From Hofstenia miamia (Eukaryota > Xenacoelomorpha > Acoela), in the NCBI GenBank assembly GCA_004352715.1, contig SCFE01000058.1, forward strand, positions 1,786,826-1,850,825: a stretch of 64,000 nucleotides of DNA. Direction: 5' to 3'. The notes under the pieces were generated by a model, which did no database searches, was not told the DNA's origin, and saw nothing but the letters and a program-made list of their open reading frames with translations. A program made the position numbers and the translations under genes. Positions 37,192-48,265 of this stretch are shown here, piece by piece (position 1 is the stretch's first letter; each line of letters starts with the position of its first letter).

Positions 37192-39360
37192 ATGATAAGA
37201 GAAGCTCCTAATAAAATACTACTTCTACAAATCTTTAAGATTCTGAACTGTAGAATCATCAAGGATATCGAAAACAAACATAAGAACAAAATTGATTTAT
37301 TAACAAAAAGACAAAGAAATATGAATCATTTTAAAGTAAAAGATACTGTAATAAATTTATTAAGTAAAACATTATCACAAGATCAACATGACGTACTTTC
37401 TTACGGAATGAAAATGAGTTGGCCTTCCCATTTTAATATGGATGAAGCACAAACTCAAACTGAATCAATGTTTTCTTCCTTAATATCTGTTGNGAAATCT
37501 TTAAAATCTATATTAAAAGATACTGCTAAGCAATCTAAGAAAAACAAATTAAACCTTGAAGAAATGATAAAAGAAGCTCCTAATAAAATACTACTTCTAC
37601 AAATCTTTAAGATTCTGAACTGTAGAATCATCAAGGATATCGAAAACAAACATAAGAACAAAATTGATTTATTAACAAAAAGACAAAGAAATATGAATCA
37701 TTTTAAAGTAAAAGATACTGTAATAAATTTATTAAGTAAAACATTATCACAAGATCAACATGACGTACTTTCTTACGGAATGAAAATGAGTTGGCCTTCC
37801 CATTTTAATATGGATGAAGCACAAACTCAAACTGAATCAATGTTTTCTTCCTTAATATCTGTTGAACAACCAAATGAAAGAACAAAGAATACATTACAAA
37901 ATGAAATTAAGACAATTGCTTATTCATATTGCAAGCAACCGAAAATTCCTAAGAAAATAAAGGCTCTTACTTATGCACTCAAAGAACTTAGAAATGATAA
38001 ATCATTGTATGTAACAAAATTTGACAAAGGCAATGGAGTTTTAGTAACCGATTCAAAAAAATATATTAGGAAAATTAATGAAATTCTTGACGATGAAAGT
38101 AAATTTAAAATGATTAAAGACAGTTCAAAATTAAAAAAAAACATTTTTATTCATGAAGAAGAAGTCTTTAATAAAAAACTATTGAAACTGAAAAACAATA
38201 TGGATATATCGAAAGAAATTTACGGAGAAATTCATAGCATAGGAAGTCAACCTCTTAGATTATATGGACTAGCAAAAATTCATACAAATAATAAAGATCC
38301 TCCCTTAAGGCGTTTACTCAAACTAGCGTGTTTGAATGTAAATTCATGTTCAATAATTGCGTATATGAACAAATTGACGGAATGGCAATGGGTTCACCAT
38401 TGGGTTCAACAATCGCTGCTTTTACCATGGACTTGATTGAGTCTAAATTTGATTCACTAATCAGTCCAAAGCCATTAATATACTTAAGATATGTCGATGA
38501 CATTTTTACATTATTTGAAAATTAGTTGGAAATTGAAAATTTCAAAAGATATTTAAACAACCAAGTTGAAGAACTAAAATTTACCGTCGAAATAGAAAAG
38601 ATCAAACATTAAACTTCTTAGACATATCAATCGTTAAAAAAGAAAAAACATATGAAACCAAGTTATACATAAAAACAACAAATACAGGATTATACATTCC
38701 TTATGAATCACAATGTGATATGAAACATAAGAATAAATACAATTAAATGTTTAATTGAAAGAGCCAATAAAGCCTCATCAAATTATAACAACTTTATTGA
38801 AGCAGGTTAATCATTTATATACAATTTTAGAAAATAATGGATATCCCCACAGACTGATTAAAAGACATGCAGATGAAGTAATATTATTAAAGAATAACAA
38901 TCATAACCAAATCAAATCAAAAGAAGAACCAAATTTAAAACAAATATATTGGAAACTTCCTTATATCAGCAACAAAGTCAGTGTTTTCAAATCAAAGATA
39001 AAGAAATTACATTTTCAATTAAAAAAATCAAGAATAAAACCAATTTCAACATCATTACAAACTCAAAATATTTTAATAAACAAAGATCCTGTAGCATAGT
39101 TACTGTCTTCTTCATTGGTTTATAAATATACATGCGAAAATTGTCAACAATCTTACATTGGAGAGACAAAGACACTCTCCTAAAAGAATCCAAGAACATC
39201 TTTCAGGTCATCTTAAATCAGAAATTTACCAACATCAACATCCAATTAAATAAGAAAATTTTGAAATATTGTTAAAAACAAACTATCCAATAATTGAAGA
39301 ATCACTATATATAATGAAAGAAATAAGATCAAGATTAATGAATATATAGAAGAATTATTA
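37192..39360 (+). pseudogene. PLE polyprotein (RT and GIY-YIG), with RT deletion and frameshifts
   Basis: The first frame (37192-38436) holds the N-terminal region: SYGMKMSWPSHFNMDE, YCKQPKIPKKIKALTYALKE, the RT motif KFDKGNGVLVTDSKKYI and LYGLAKIHTNNKDPPLR. Directly after PPLR the sequence jumps to LLKLA and then VFECKFMFNNCVYEQIDG. The span with RT motif A (first catalytic Asp) and its surroundings, normally more than 100 residues, is deleted. RT resumes with MAMGSPLGS and YLRYVDDIFTLFEN. After several stops come ENNGYPHRLIKR, IYWKLPYISNKV, SSLVYKYTCENCQQSYIGET (CxxC and GIY-YIG) and RIQEHLSGHLKSE. The N-terminal 125 codons appear twice around the N at 37492. Confidence 0.92.
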
Positions 39361-39442
39361 TAACATCAACATTTTCTAATGCATGCAATTTTAATTAATT
39401 TTAAGCGTAGTTAATTGTAATTAGTTTTCCTTCCAAATTTGT

Positions 39443-39472
39443 TATGATAAAGATTTTGAATCGAAACCAGTC
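39443..39472 (+). ncRNA. Hammerhead-like core at the PLE copy 3 right end
   Basis: Reads ATGATAAAGATTTTGAATCG then AAACCAGTC, the same stem II as the left end in inverted orientation. The first core base is A where C is expected, so it looks degenerate. Confidence 0.45.
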
Positions 39473-39485
39473 ACATATATATATT

Positions 39486-39910
39486 GTGGTGGCAGGTACC
39501 TAAGTATCATTATCGGCCAGCCGCTGTTGTCGTATTTGCTATGTCTACTGGTGTAACCAGATATTTGTAAATATTGCAGTGTGGATAATTGAATATAAAC
39601 CATTGAAGCAGTGGTTAATAAATAATTAGTTAGTGTTCATTCTAACGTTCGTGCACCTCTGTGCACTCTACTGATGTCACATCAACATAGCAAGCCGATA
39701 AGTAGGCAAAAACATAGTGATAGCGTAGTATTTAGTCTCGTTCAGGTAATGCATCTCATATGACCGCTTAGGCATAGACGGTTAAAAGTAGTAAACACTA
39801 GTAAGAAGATATATTGACTACTGCGAATATGAGCTCCGGTAACACGTAAGAATACGTGGCAATTGGTGCCAAAGCAAGACATCAAAGCTGCCATCTAGAA
39901 TACACAAATA
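39486..39910 (+). mobile_element. Possible LTR and primer-binding site
   Basis: The stretch starts TGTGGTGGCAGGTACC and a TG...CA unit could end at GGTAACA (about 39846). It is followed closely by TGGCAATTGGTGCCAAAGC, which resembles the TGGTGCC start of a tRNA primer-binding site. CpG density here is higher than in the surroundings. No second LTR was found and the downstream region soon enters a gap, so this is a suggestion only. Confidence 0.25.
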
Positions 39911-40305
39911 TTTGGATCAGCTATACCCAAAATTGAACAGGCTTAAGCCTCCTTCCTAGACGGGCCAGAACGATCTTACACGCCCAAATGCAAACTTGGC
40001 TTACTCCCCTCAGCTTCCAGAAAGTTTAGCTGCTCATGACCATCTCAGTATAAAGCGTATATGAGCAAGAGAATAAGCTATCAAACCAAAATAATTTATT
40101 AAACGTTTGCGCACACTGAGGCCCTATATATACAGAATGATTTAAGCAATGTAATAACCTGCTGAAGGCAGAACTAATAATGTAAACAACTAAGCAGCGC
40201 AAGCAATGGGTAGATGTAGCGCGGGAACGTAGCAGGAATTTGCATAAATTGTGGATGCGACGAGTCCCAGCGGCGACGATGTGAATTACTTGTTACTTGA
40301 AGGTC

Positions 40306-40725
40306 ACGATTGTACAATTTATATATATATATANNNNNNNNNNNNNNNNNNNNNNNNNNNNNNNNNNNNNNNNNNNNNNNNNNNNNNNNNNNNNNNNNNN
40401 NNNNNNNNNNNNNNNNNNNNNNNNNNNNNNNNNNNNNNNNNNNNNNNNNNNNNNNNNNNNNNNNNNNNNNNNNNNNNNNNNNNNNNNNNNNNNNNNNNNN
40501 NNNNNNNNNNNNNNNNNNNNNNNNNNNNNNNNNNNNNNNNNNNNNNNNNNNNNNNNNNNNNNNNNNNNNNNNNNNNNNNNNNNNNNNNNNNNNNNNNNNN
40601 NNNNNNNNNNNNNNNNNNNNNNNNNNNNNNNNNNNNNNNNNNNNNNNNNNNNNNNNNNNNNNNNNNNNNNNNNNNNNNNNNNNNNNNNNTCACGATTGTA
40701 CAATTTATATATATATATATATATT
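40306..40725. repeat. (TA)n tract with gap 40334-40689 and duplicated flank
   Basis: TCACGATTGTACAATTTATA occurs just before the gap and again just after it, each followed by TA repeats. This is an unmerged overlap in a TA microsatellite. Confidence 0.85.
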
Positions 40726-41200
40726 AAATGATGTTGAATTCACTTTTCTAAAAATATGCTGGCTTTCAGTGCAATTGCAAAATCATATCAACAATAAAAT
40801 GCAGATTTTCCATTCGCATATGCATTATCTTGTTCAAAATCAATGAAATTCAAGATGTTTGGTGTCATATCACAGTAAACACTCAAGATTTTTTAGCATT
40901 CTTTAGAAAGCATGCCGCATCATTTGGGTTTGCAGAACGGCAAGCTTCAGGATTTTTTGAGGAATTCCCATTGCGTTAAACAAATTTGCGTAGGCATATA
41001 TTATTGAATAGAAATAGAGAGTGGCAATTTTCTGTTTTACAATAGTCTAGCAAAAAACATTTTGAGAACTTGACATGTTTCTATAGTGATCACATAGATG
41101 AGTTTTTATTTGCTACAACTCCTAAAATCACACAATAAGCAGTGATGTCTCAGTTTTTGATTTGGCGGATAACACCTCTTAAGTTTTTTAAGGTAGTGCT

Positions 41201-41801
41201 CAGGGCCGTGGCTAGGGGAGGCCCAGGGGGCCTGGCCCTCCCTGTTGGGCCACTGTGTCCCCCTTCCTTTTGGCATCCTGAATATAAACTCCATAGGATT
41301 AATTCTAATATTCTATTACTAAGTTCGAGTGAATATCTTTTAGTTGAAACATACATAATAATAATGCAATTCTATTAAAAAATTCAATGAAAATAGTGAA
41401 ATTATCTCATATGAGTAAAACTATGATTAATTTATTGAGCTTCCCAGTAAACATAGAACTGTCGTAACGACGTCGTTGAACGACATACTAACGGCACTAA
41501 AACGACATTACAAAACAACGTTTTTTTTCACAATAAAACGACAAACTATCAATAAAAATGCCGTTTTTAAAAAAATTATCTTCAAATTGTCATAATACTA
41601 AAATTATTTCTATTTTTAAATATTTTTTGCTAGACGGAATTATACATCGCCACTAATCCGCACTATAAACGGCACTCAAACAATTCAACGCCTATTCAAC
41701 GCCAATACACCACAAAAACGACGTTGTTACGACAGTTCTATGTTTACTGGGTTTGCGGGGCCATGCCCCCCCCTAAACTTCAAATGCAAGCCACGGGCCT
41801 G
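41201..41801. mobile_element. hAT-type MITE with 8-bp duplication GTAGTGCT
   Basis: Ends CAGGGCCGTGGCT (left) and CAGGCCCGTGGCT (right, reverse complement) are flanked by identical GTAGTGCT at 41193-41200 and 41802-41809. An 8-bp duplication with CAGG.. ends is the hAT signature. The interior has C/G-rich tips (GGCCCAGGGGGCC and CATGCCCCCCCC) and no transposase. A second MITE is inserted at 41443. Confidence 0.9.
41443..41751. mobile_element. MITE with long CCCAGTAAACATAG inverted repeats
   Basis: CCCAGTAAACATAGAACTGT and the following CGTAACGACGTCGTT recur as an inverted copy at the right end, with about one mismatch over 34 bp. The interior is rich in the word AACGAC. It lies inside the hAT-type MITE. 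The target duplication is not clear (TT at most). Confidence 0.88.
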
Positions 41802-41809
41802 GTAGTGCT

Positions 41810-42444
41810 ACATTCTGCCACAACAATGTTTTTATATGATTCTCATCCATCCTTAAAATGTACTGGTAGTTAGGACAAATTTATATAATTCAATATTAGA
41901 ATGCAGAGCACAGTAAGCTAACGCTATTTTTTTGTATTATTACTTAATTGTTGCTATTATTTGTAATAGAAATATTGTCAATGAAAACATGCTTTTGCAG
42001 CTGATGATGATGATGATGATTTTTTGTGTGCCTGCCTGCCCAGCTAACACCAGATCCCTTCACATTACCTGGGATGGCTACGTCCTTCGTCAAAATACAA
42101 GAGCTGTTCACACAATTCAGAATAAAAGTTTGTTTCACAATCAATTTCAAAATAAATTAGCAAAATATTATTTTAAGTCTCAATATTTCTTCCTTAAGTT
42201 TCAAAAATTGAGAAAATATTGCCAACATTTTCAATCAACAATTAAGACAACTCATATTCTCAAAAAAATCATTACTTCTTACATTAATTTGAAGTTAAAG
42301 CACTGTTGAAAAAAAAATCTAATCAGCACCTGCATATTTACTTTTCTAAATTTTTTCAAAAAATCGGAAACAACTTTAAAAAATTGAAGATGATTTTAGT
42401 TAAAAAATAGTCCTATATACATATATATATATATAATATAGATA
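41810..42444. other. No gene recognised; short (GAT)n
   Basis: A (GAT)n run at about 42003-42020 produces a Met-rich open frame without motif. The rest is AT-rich up to a (TA)n tract next to the mariner end. Confidence 0.5.
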
Positions 42445-42669
42445 TGGCGTTCTGTCTATTAGCTCCTTATCCGATAGTTAAGTCCCAATATAAATGAAAC
42501 ATTTCAATTAAAAAATAGATTTCAATGGATTGTTTTTGATCTTTTTGGCCCAGACTGATATTGGTGCTCTGTCTCCCTTGAAATGACAGCGCCAATTCCG
42601 AAGTTCCCGTACTGTTAGTTTATCTCTTTCAAAACATAAAAATAATCCACAAAAAACATTTATTTACAA

Positions 42670-43868
42670 TCAATAATCACCATGAGACTCAATAACACTT
42701 TCACAGTACCTAAAATGTTTTTTAAATTCAAATTGATAGCGTTCAAGTGGCACCTGTTGCATTGGCTGCAGCGCATGCTGAACAATCTCATCCCCACTTG
42801 CAAAATGATGATTTCGAAAAGCTTCTTTAAGAATTTTGTCAACCCATCGATCACAGAGATTTAGGTCTGGGCTGAATGGTGCTTGTCTTACAGGTATTGT
42901 TTTACAACGTTCGAAAAAATTAACAGTAGACGCAGCTGTATGGCATCGAACTTTGTCATGCTGCCACCATAAAGAAGACAAATTTGTCGGTAAACATCGT
43001 AACTTGCGCCAAAGCTCACCAGTCCTTAGAACAAACTCAATATAGCGCTCAGAGCTCACGGTAACTCCTGGATTAACTCCATCAATAGAAAGCTTTTTAT
43101 CAGGTGTAAATGCCACAAAGAGCCAAACTTTACAGTTGGTGAGCTGTTGTTTGACAATGGTAGGCTTATGTTGCCCTGGAGAAAGCCATAGCATGTTTTG
43201 AACTTTGGTGTTTGGCGGTTGGTAGAGCGCCCAGATCTCGTCCTCTGTACACCAAAATTTGCAACAATTTTCAAATGAATTGTGAAGATAGCGATTCAAT
43301 ATTTCTTGTGCACCTTTAATACGAACTTGTTTGTTTGCTTGTGTCAAATCGTGAGGAACCCAACGGGAGCAGACCTTAGGAAAACCAAGAAAAGTAGTCA
43401 AAATGTTTCTTATGCTGTCTTTCTGACAGTCTGACTCCATCGAAAGCATTCTCAGGCCAGGTGTGGATCGGCTTCAAGAAGCTGTTTTACTCAAGCAACA
43501 TTTTCAGCTGTAGCCGATGAAATGGGTGGGGGGTCCACATTTCCATCAAAACTCTTCCTTGACAGAATCGATTTCACNNNNNNNNNNNNNNNNNNNNNNN
43601 NNNNNNNNNNNNNNNNNNNNNNNNNNNNNNNNNNNNNNNNNNNNNNNNNNNNNNNNNNNNNNNNNNNNNNNNNNNNNNNNNNNTTCAAGAAGCTGTTTTA
43701 CTCAAGCAACATTTTCAGCTGTAGCCGATGAAATGGGTGGGGGGTCCACATTTCCATCAAAACTCTTCCTTGACAGAATCGATTTCACCATTCAAACACT
43801 GTTGTAAGTGAAATCGGATTATCCACACGTGATTCAAGCAGTTGCTGGTATATTGTTGTAGCTGACAT
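42670..43868 (-). pseudogene. Mariner transposase 2 (D,D,D with 34-residue spacing)
   Basis: From the N-terminus: TTIYQQLLESRVDNPISLTT (first helix-turn-helix), then across the duplicated gap region ISSATAENVA and VKQLLEADPHL. Next come MLSMESDCQKDSIRNILTTF and FLGFPKVCSRWVPHDLT (linker). The catalytic blocks are CTEDEIWALYQPPNTK, QHDKVRCHTAASTVNFF and SPDLNLCDRWVD. Counting from the Asp of QHD, the Asp of LCD comes after 34 residues, so all three acidic positions are present. About 250 codons of the catalytic half (to 43449) are open. The N-terminal part has stops and is cut by a hAT-type MITE and the gap. Likely inactive. Confidence 0.92.
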
Positions 43869-44093
43869 GTGGCGTACCCAACGGGGGGACATGGTGGAAT
43901 GTACCCCCCGTCAGGTTTCCAAATTTAATTTTGACTAGATAAATCAAAAAAATTTTCGTAAAAAATTGAAAAATTTAAAATCTAGGATCGTGAAATGCAT
44001 TTTTTAGGGTCTATTTTCTCAATACTTTCAAAAATTTTCGCATTGTCTAATGATGATGATGTCCCCCGTCAGAAAATCCTGGGTGCGCCCCTG
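43866..44093. mobile_element. hAT-type MITE with 8-bp duplication GTAGCTGA
   Basis: Left end CATGTGGCGTACCCA and right end CAGGGGCGCACCCAGG (reverse complement) flank 228 bp without coding capacity. Both inner flanks carry ACGGGGGGACAT / ACGGGGGACAT. GTAGCTGA is found exactly on both sides (43858-43865 and 44094-44101). The element interrupts the 5' part of mariner 2. Confidence 0.9.
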
Positions 44094-44349
44094 GTAGCTG
44101 AGAGTCCTCGTTTGAATTCATTGAAAATTTATCTGCGAAAATTTTTTTTAGATAGCTTTTTATGACGCTGAAGCAATATGTGTATTGAAAAATGAAATGC
44201 TGACAAAATTAAATATGCACAATATTAGATGTTCCAATTTGCTGTGATTACTGCTCAATAATATACTAACTTACACATGGTTTCAAAAACCTTTGAACTA
44301 AATATTATAAAAGTTGCAGTATCAGTCCGAGAGCTAATTAGAGAAACCA

Positions 44350-44656
44350 TATATATATATATATATATATTTCTCGCTTTCTGCTAAGGAAAATTCAAAA
44401 ACCTTATATTTGGCGGGAAACGGTCCTAAATTTCTAAGGCATTTAACGGGAATCGCACTTTTCCCCAAAATACCTATTTTTTGTCATTGCTCCTGCAGTA
44501 TTCACTCGAACTTAAAAATATTTTCAATTGGGTTAGGTAAAATAAAAAGACACACTACCCTGCACAATTTCAAGATTTATGTTAGGAAACGCGGTCATGA
44601 TGAGGTTTTTAAAAACATTTAGCAGGAGATATAAATATATATATATATATATATAT
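44350..44656. other. Unique-looking spacer between two (TA)n tracts
   Basis: TA tracts at 44350-44370 and 44634-44656 enclose about 260 bp. An open frame (44410-44622, +) starts MAGNGPKFLRHL, with no recognisable domain. Confidence 0.5.
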
Positions 44657-44659
44657 AAA

Positions 44660-45015
44660 TTGTTTTCTGAGATTCTCAATATTCATATTCTAGATAGACA
44701 CTATGAAAGGGATAGACTGGTTTCATTTACTTAAGACATCATCAGTACAAACATGCGGGAAAAACTAAATATGTTTACAGTAGACAACACTTTATTTCAT
44801 TTATTTAATATTACATGCTCTTAAAATAAGTTCAATGATATCATGTTTAGTTGTATATTTAATAATTGACCCCTGTTTGATTGCATAATTATTAGTGCCT
44901 CTCCAATTTTATGATGTACCCAGATGTTGCTTTGTTTCCCAACCATGACTTTTACAATCATCACATTTATATGTATAAACTAAGGAGGCAATAAACTTTT
45001 TTGGGATCACTCTAT
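44660..45015 (-). mobile_element. PLE copy 4: endonuclease remnant and 3' terminus
   Basis: The minus strand reads IPKKFIASLVYTYKCDDCKS (linker plus CxxC of the endonuclease), KQHLGTS, a stop, and then KYTTKHDIIELILRACNIK with a stop. The 3' untranslated part follows, then TACTGATGATGTCTTAAG and GAAACCAGTC. It is the same family as copy 1, whose inverted flank matches it closely. A (TA)n tract borders the terminus at 44634-44656. Everything upstream of the linker is missing. Confidence 0.85.
44715..44745 (-). ncRNA. Hammerhead-like core in PLE copy 4
   Basis: The minus strand has CTGATGA, then TGTCTTAAGTAAAT and GAAACCAGTC. The two conserved boxes are intact. Stem II pairs poorly compared with the copies at 17450 and 37047, so it is probably decayed. 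Confidence 0.4.
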
Positions 45016-45596
45016 AATCCCTTGAGATTCTTGAGGTTAAGAAATAATGAATAGATATAGAAAGTGCTTAAAATTAGTGTATTTGTCATTGCAGTATGAT
45101 TGAAGTCCAGAATGTATCATTGAAATAGATGTTAATCAAATGTATAAATGATGTCAAGGTTCTTGGGATAGGGTGGTTAATGACATATTTGACTTTTGAA
45201 CCCCTTTTCCCATTAGCCCCATTGGGGCATCAGATGAGAAAAAGGCAGACTATCTTTAATAGACATTATCATATGATTTGATGATTATGAAGTTCTAGAA
45301 GTATCATATCTATTATATTTCAATATAATTGTTACATCTAACACCTATGTTGAATATTTCAACTGGTAACTGCAATATGTTTGTGCATTTCAAGCAATTA
45401 GTCCTGATAATCATTTGAATTGTTAGAAAATTAACAAATTCTTTTAATATTTAAATTTTATTACTCAGCCTGAATATGTCAGATTTCAACATTTGACATG
45501 CAATTCAAAAGCTCTATTCTTTCTGCAGCTAACAAAAAAATAAAATTCAATTATTTTTAGTAATGATGGAGTAATAATTATTTGAATTTTGCAGTC

Positions 45597-45636
<40 letters not shown>

Positions 45637-45935
45637 TATGTAATTTGATCTTCATCCTAAATCTCAAGAAGTTCTTGGGATATCAACTTGAAAATTGGTG
45701 GACACCTAAAACTTTAAGTGTGATTCAAGAATATAGTGATTTAAAATAGATTGACTTGTAACTTTCAGCATTTAATGCATTTATTATAGTGAAATTAGTT
45801 AAAATGGCTGTTTCTTAAAATGTGCAAAAATCCACTTTTCACAAAGGCTGTAAATTTCCTATTTATGCTAATCTAATTCACTTATTTCTTCAGTTATTTT
45901 AGGTTTTTCAACAATGTTTTAAGTAATTATTTAGC
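45016..45935. other. CpG-free AT-rich spacer with (TA)n at 45600-45632
   Basis: No gene recognised. The part after 45640 may be the 5' untranslated region of the LINE that follows. Confidence 0.5.
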
Positions 45936-45981
45936 CAAAAATTTTACTTATTTATCAGCACCCTGGTTATTAATAATGGCT

Positions 45982-46005
45982 AGAATTGAACCTAATCCTG
46001 GTCCT
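45982..46005 (+). other. 2A-like ribosome-skipping motif (RIEPNPGP) in the LINE
   Basis: The frame reads PWLLIMARIEPNPGPIK. The consensus of 2A-like peptides is D-V/I-E-x-N-P-G-P after a hydrophobic stretch. Here the Asp is Arg, the rest matches, and a hydrophobic run precedes it. Such motifs are known just upstream of the endonuclease in several invertebrate LINE lineages, where translation skips the final Gly-Pro bond. Confidence 0.6.
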
Positions 46006-48265
46006 ATCAAACCAATCAAAGTAGGCAAATACACACAAAGCATTAATATAGTACAATCAATAAATTCCATTAAATATATTCATATTAACTTGTAAAAACG
46101 TTCTTCAAAAAATAATGAATACAAACAATTTGTACAAGAACTTGGCCTCAAATTTTGTCATTGGAGTAACTGAAACATGAAAATTCTTCTTGGTAAATTG
46201 AAAATCCTAAATTTAAGTTATTCAGAACAGATAGAAATCAAATTTTGCATTACAATAAAACAAAAGGAGGTGTAATGTTCCTAAATGATAAAAAACTAAT
46301 ACCTAAACTTCAGAAAAACATTTCAACCAATAACATATATGAAAGTCTTTGGTTGAAATCCAAGACTGCTTAATTCCAATAGCAGACCATTTCTGAATAT
46401 ATCATATTGTCCAAACAAAGCTCATTCAAACAAATTCTTTGCACAAATCAAAAATGAAATTATTACAGCATTAAGTCATAACACAAATATAATGTTAATA
46501 GCCAACTGGAATTTGAACTTTTTAAATATAACTGAAAAATCTAAGCTACAAAATTTCCTATCAACTTTTAACATTTCACAAATAATAAATCAATGCATTC
46601 CATCCAGAATTACTGCAAATAGCCAAACCTTGATTGATTATTTTATGGTTTCAGAAAATGAATCTCTATATAAATACATTTGTTCTGAATTTTCCTACTC
46701 TGACCATTGCCTTACAATAACTTATTCTAATAAGCAAAAAATTAACAACCCAACTAAATCTTCAATAAAAAAAAATAGAAAAATCAGAAGAAAATTTTTT
46801 AAAACTTATAAATAATTTAAAAATTGAAAATTGGAGTAGAATTACTCCTCACAAAACCAAATGAAATGGTCATCAGTTTAAGTAAAATTATTTTATTCTA
46901 TTTAGATATTTGTTGCCTTTAGAGGAAATTTTTTACTGAGAAAAAGTTTATAATGTGTCTAAAAAAGTTTCTAAGCCATGGATTGATGCAAGCTGCTTAG
47001 AGTTAGTTGAACAAAAGAAATCTAAATGGAAGGAATACAAAAATTCTGACACTGGAAACAATTATAATGCTTATAAAAATGACCATAATTTGTGCAATAT
47101 TTACACACAAAAAGTCTACAACAAATATAGCTGTTCTGAATATCAAAACATCTCTTTTTAATAATATAGGTAGGACTTTATAAATAGGTTATTAAATAGG
47201 AAACAATTAAAAAATAAAAAACCAAAAAAATTAATTTTAGAGGAAAGTTAATCACTAACAATAAGGAGTATTTTTCAACTTAGGCAATTTTGATAGTGTA
47301 AATACTCCCTCTAAGACAATCAAGTTAAACCCTTGGCAAATATTGCTCCATTATTTAAAATTGATGCCCCAAAACATTGTTTGAGCTATAGACCAATTTC
47401 TGGTACATTGCCAATTGGTAAGATTTTTGAAAGACTTCTTTTCAATGAAATTAACAAACATTTATATAAACATAATATGTACTCTCAAAATCAATATGGT
47501 TCTTGTAAGTATATTTCAACAAATGATGCCTTGTTAGCAGCTACTGAAAATTGGAAAATAGCATAAATATTGATGAGTGTTTAGCAGTTGTATGCCTAGA
47601 TTTATTAAAAGCATTTTGCTTTATTGACAACCACATATTAATTAAAAAAATATAAATTCTGGGCTTCTCAGACAAAAGTGTAACCTAATATACAGCTCCA
47701 TAATTGTAAATGAAGAGTTAAACTAAATGGAATTTTCTCTGACTGGATTTTTATTAAAAATGGTGTTCCACAAGGAACAATTTTGGGACCATTACTATTC
47801 AATATGTATGTAATTGATTTGAGCAATCATACCACATGTAATATTATACAATATACTGATGATACTATGCTGTTTAGTTCACATAAGTCTCCTGAAATTG
47901 CTATAAAAGTTCTTAAAGGAAATTACACATTTCTTGCACAATATTTTGCTTCACTAAAACTCAATTTTCCAAATTTGATCTAAATCTAACACTAATTCCA
48001 CAAATAGTTCACAATTTAAATTGAAATTTAATGACACATACCAAGGACAACTACAGATAAGGACACCAAGGACTTAATTAAAGAGGAATTCCATCTGGGC
48101 TGCTATATCATTTTACATTTAATATTTCTCCTCAAGGAGGTGTAATATTTACTGAATTAACCAATTGAATTAACCCTTGTTACTCTTTGTGAGTTACTGG
48201 TTTCATTTTCTCTGTGCATGTGCATTACACTCCAATAAGTTTCAAAGATTAAGGGTTAGAAAATG

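Larger units (their letters stand above)
37047..39472 (+). mobile_element. Penelope-like element copy 3, nearly complete
   Basis: The ends carry an inverted repeat of about 29 bp: GACTGGTTTCGATTCAAAAT at 37047 on the left, with its reverse complement ending GAATCGAAACCAGTC at 39472. (TA)n tracts lie outside both ends. Between them is a PLE coding region with an intact N-terminal ORF, a deletion in the RT and a broken endonuclease. A 370-bp direct duplication around the single N at 37492 is probably an assembly overlap. Confidence 0.9.
42445..44349 (-). mobile_element. Mariner element 2, containing a hAT-type MITE and a gap
   Basis: Diverged inverted ends TGGCGTTCTGTCTATTAGCTC (42445) and TGGTTTCTCTAATTAGCTC (reverse complement ending 44349) are flanked by TA within TA tracts. 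The transposase lies between them on the minus strand. The length is inflated by a 228-bp MITE (43866-44093), a gap and a duplicated contig end around 43578-43683. Confidence 0.85.

Noticed and set aside
37119-37864. Tandem duplication of the PLE N-terminal coding region
   Set aside because: It is centred on a single N and has the pattern of the other gap-flank duplications, so an assembly overlap is more likely.
42003-42020. Met-rich peptide from (GAT)n
   Set aside because: A product of a trinucleotide repeat, with no other coding evidence.
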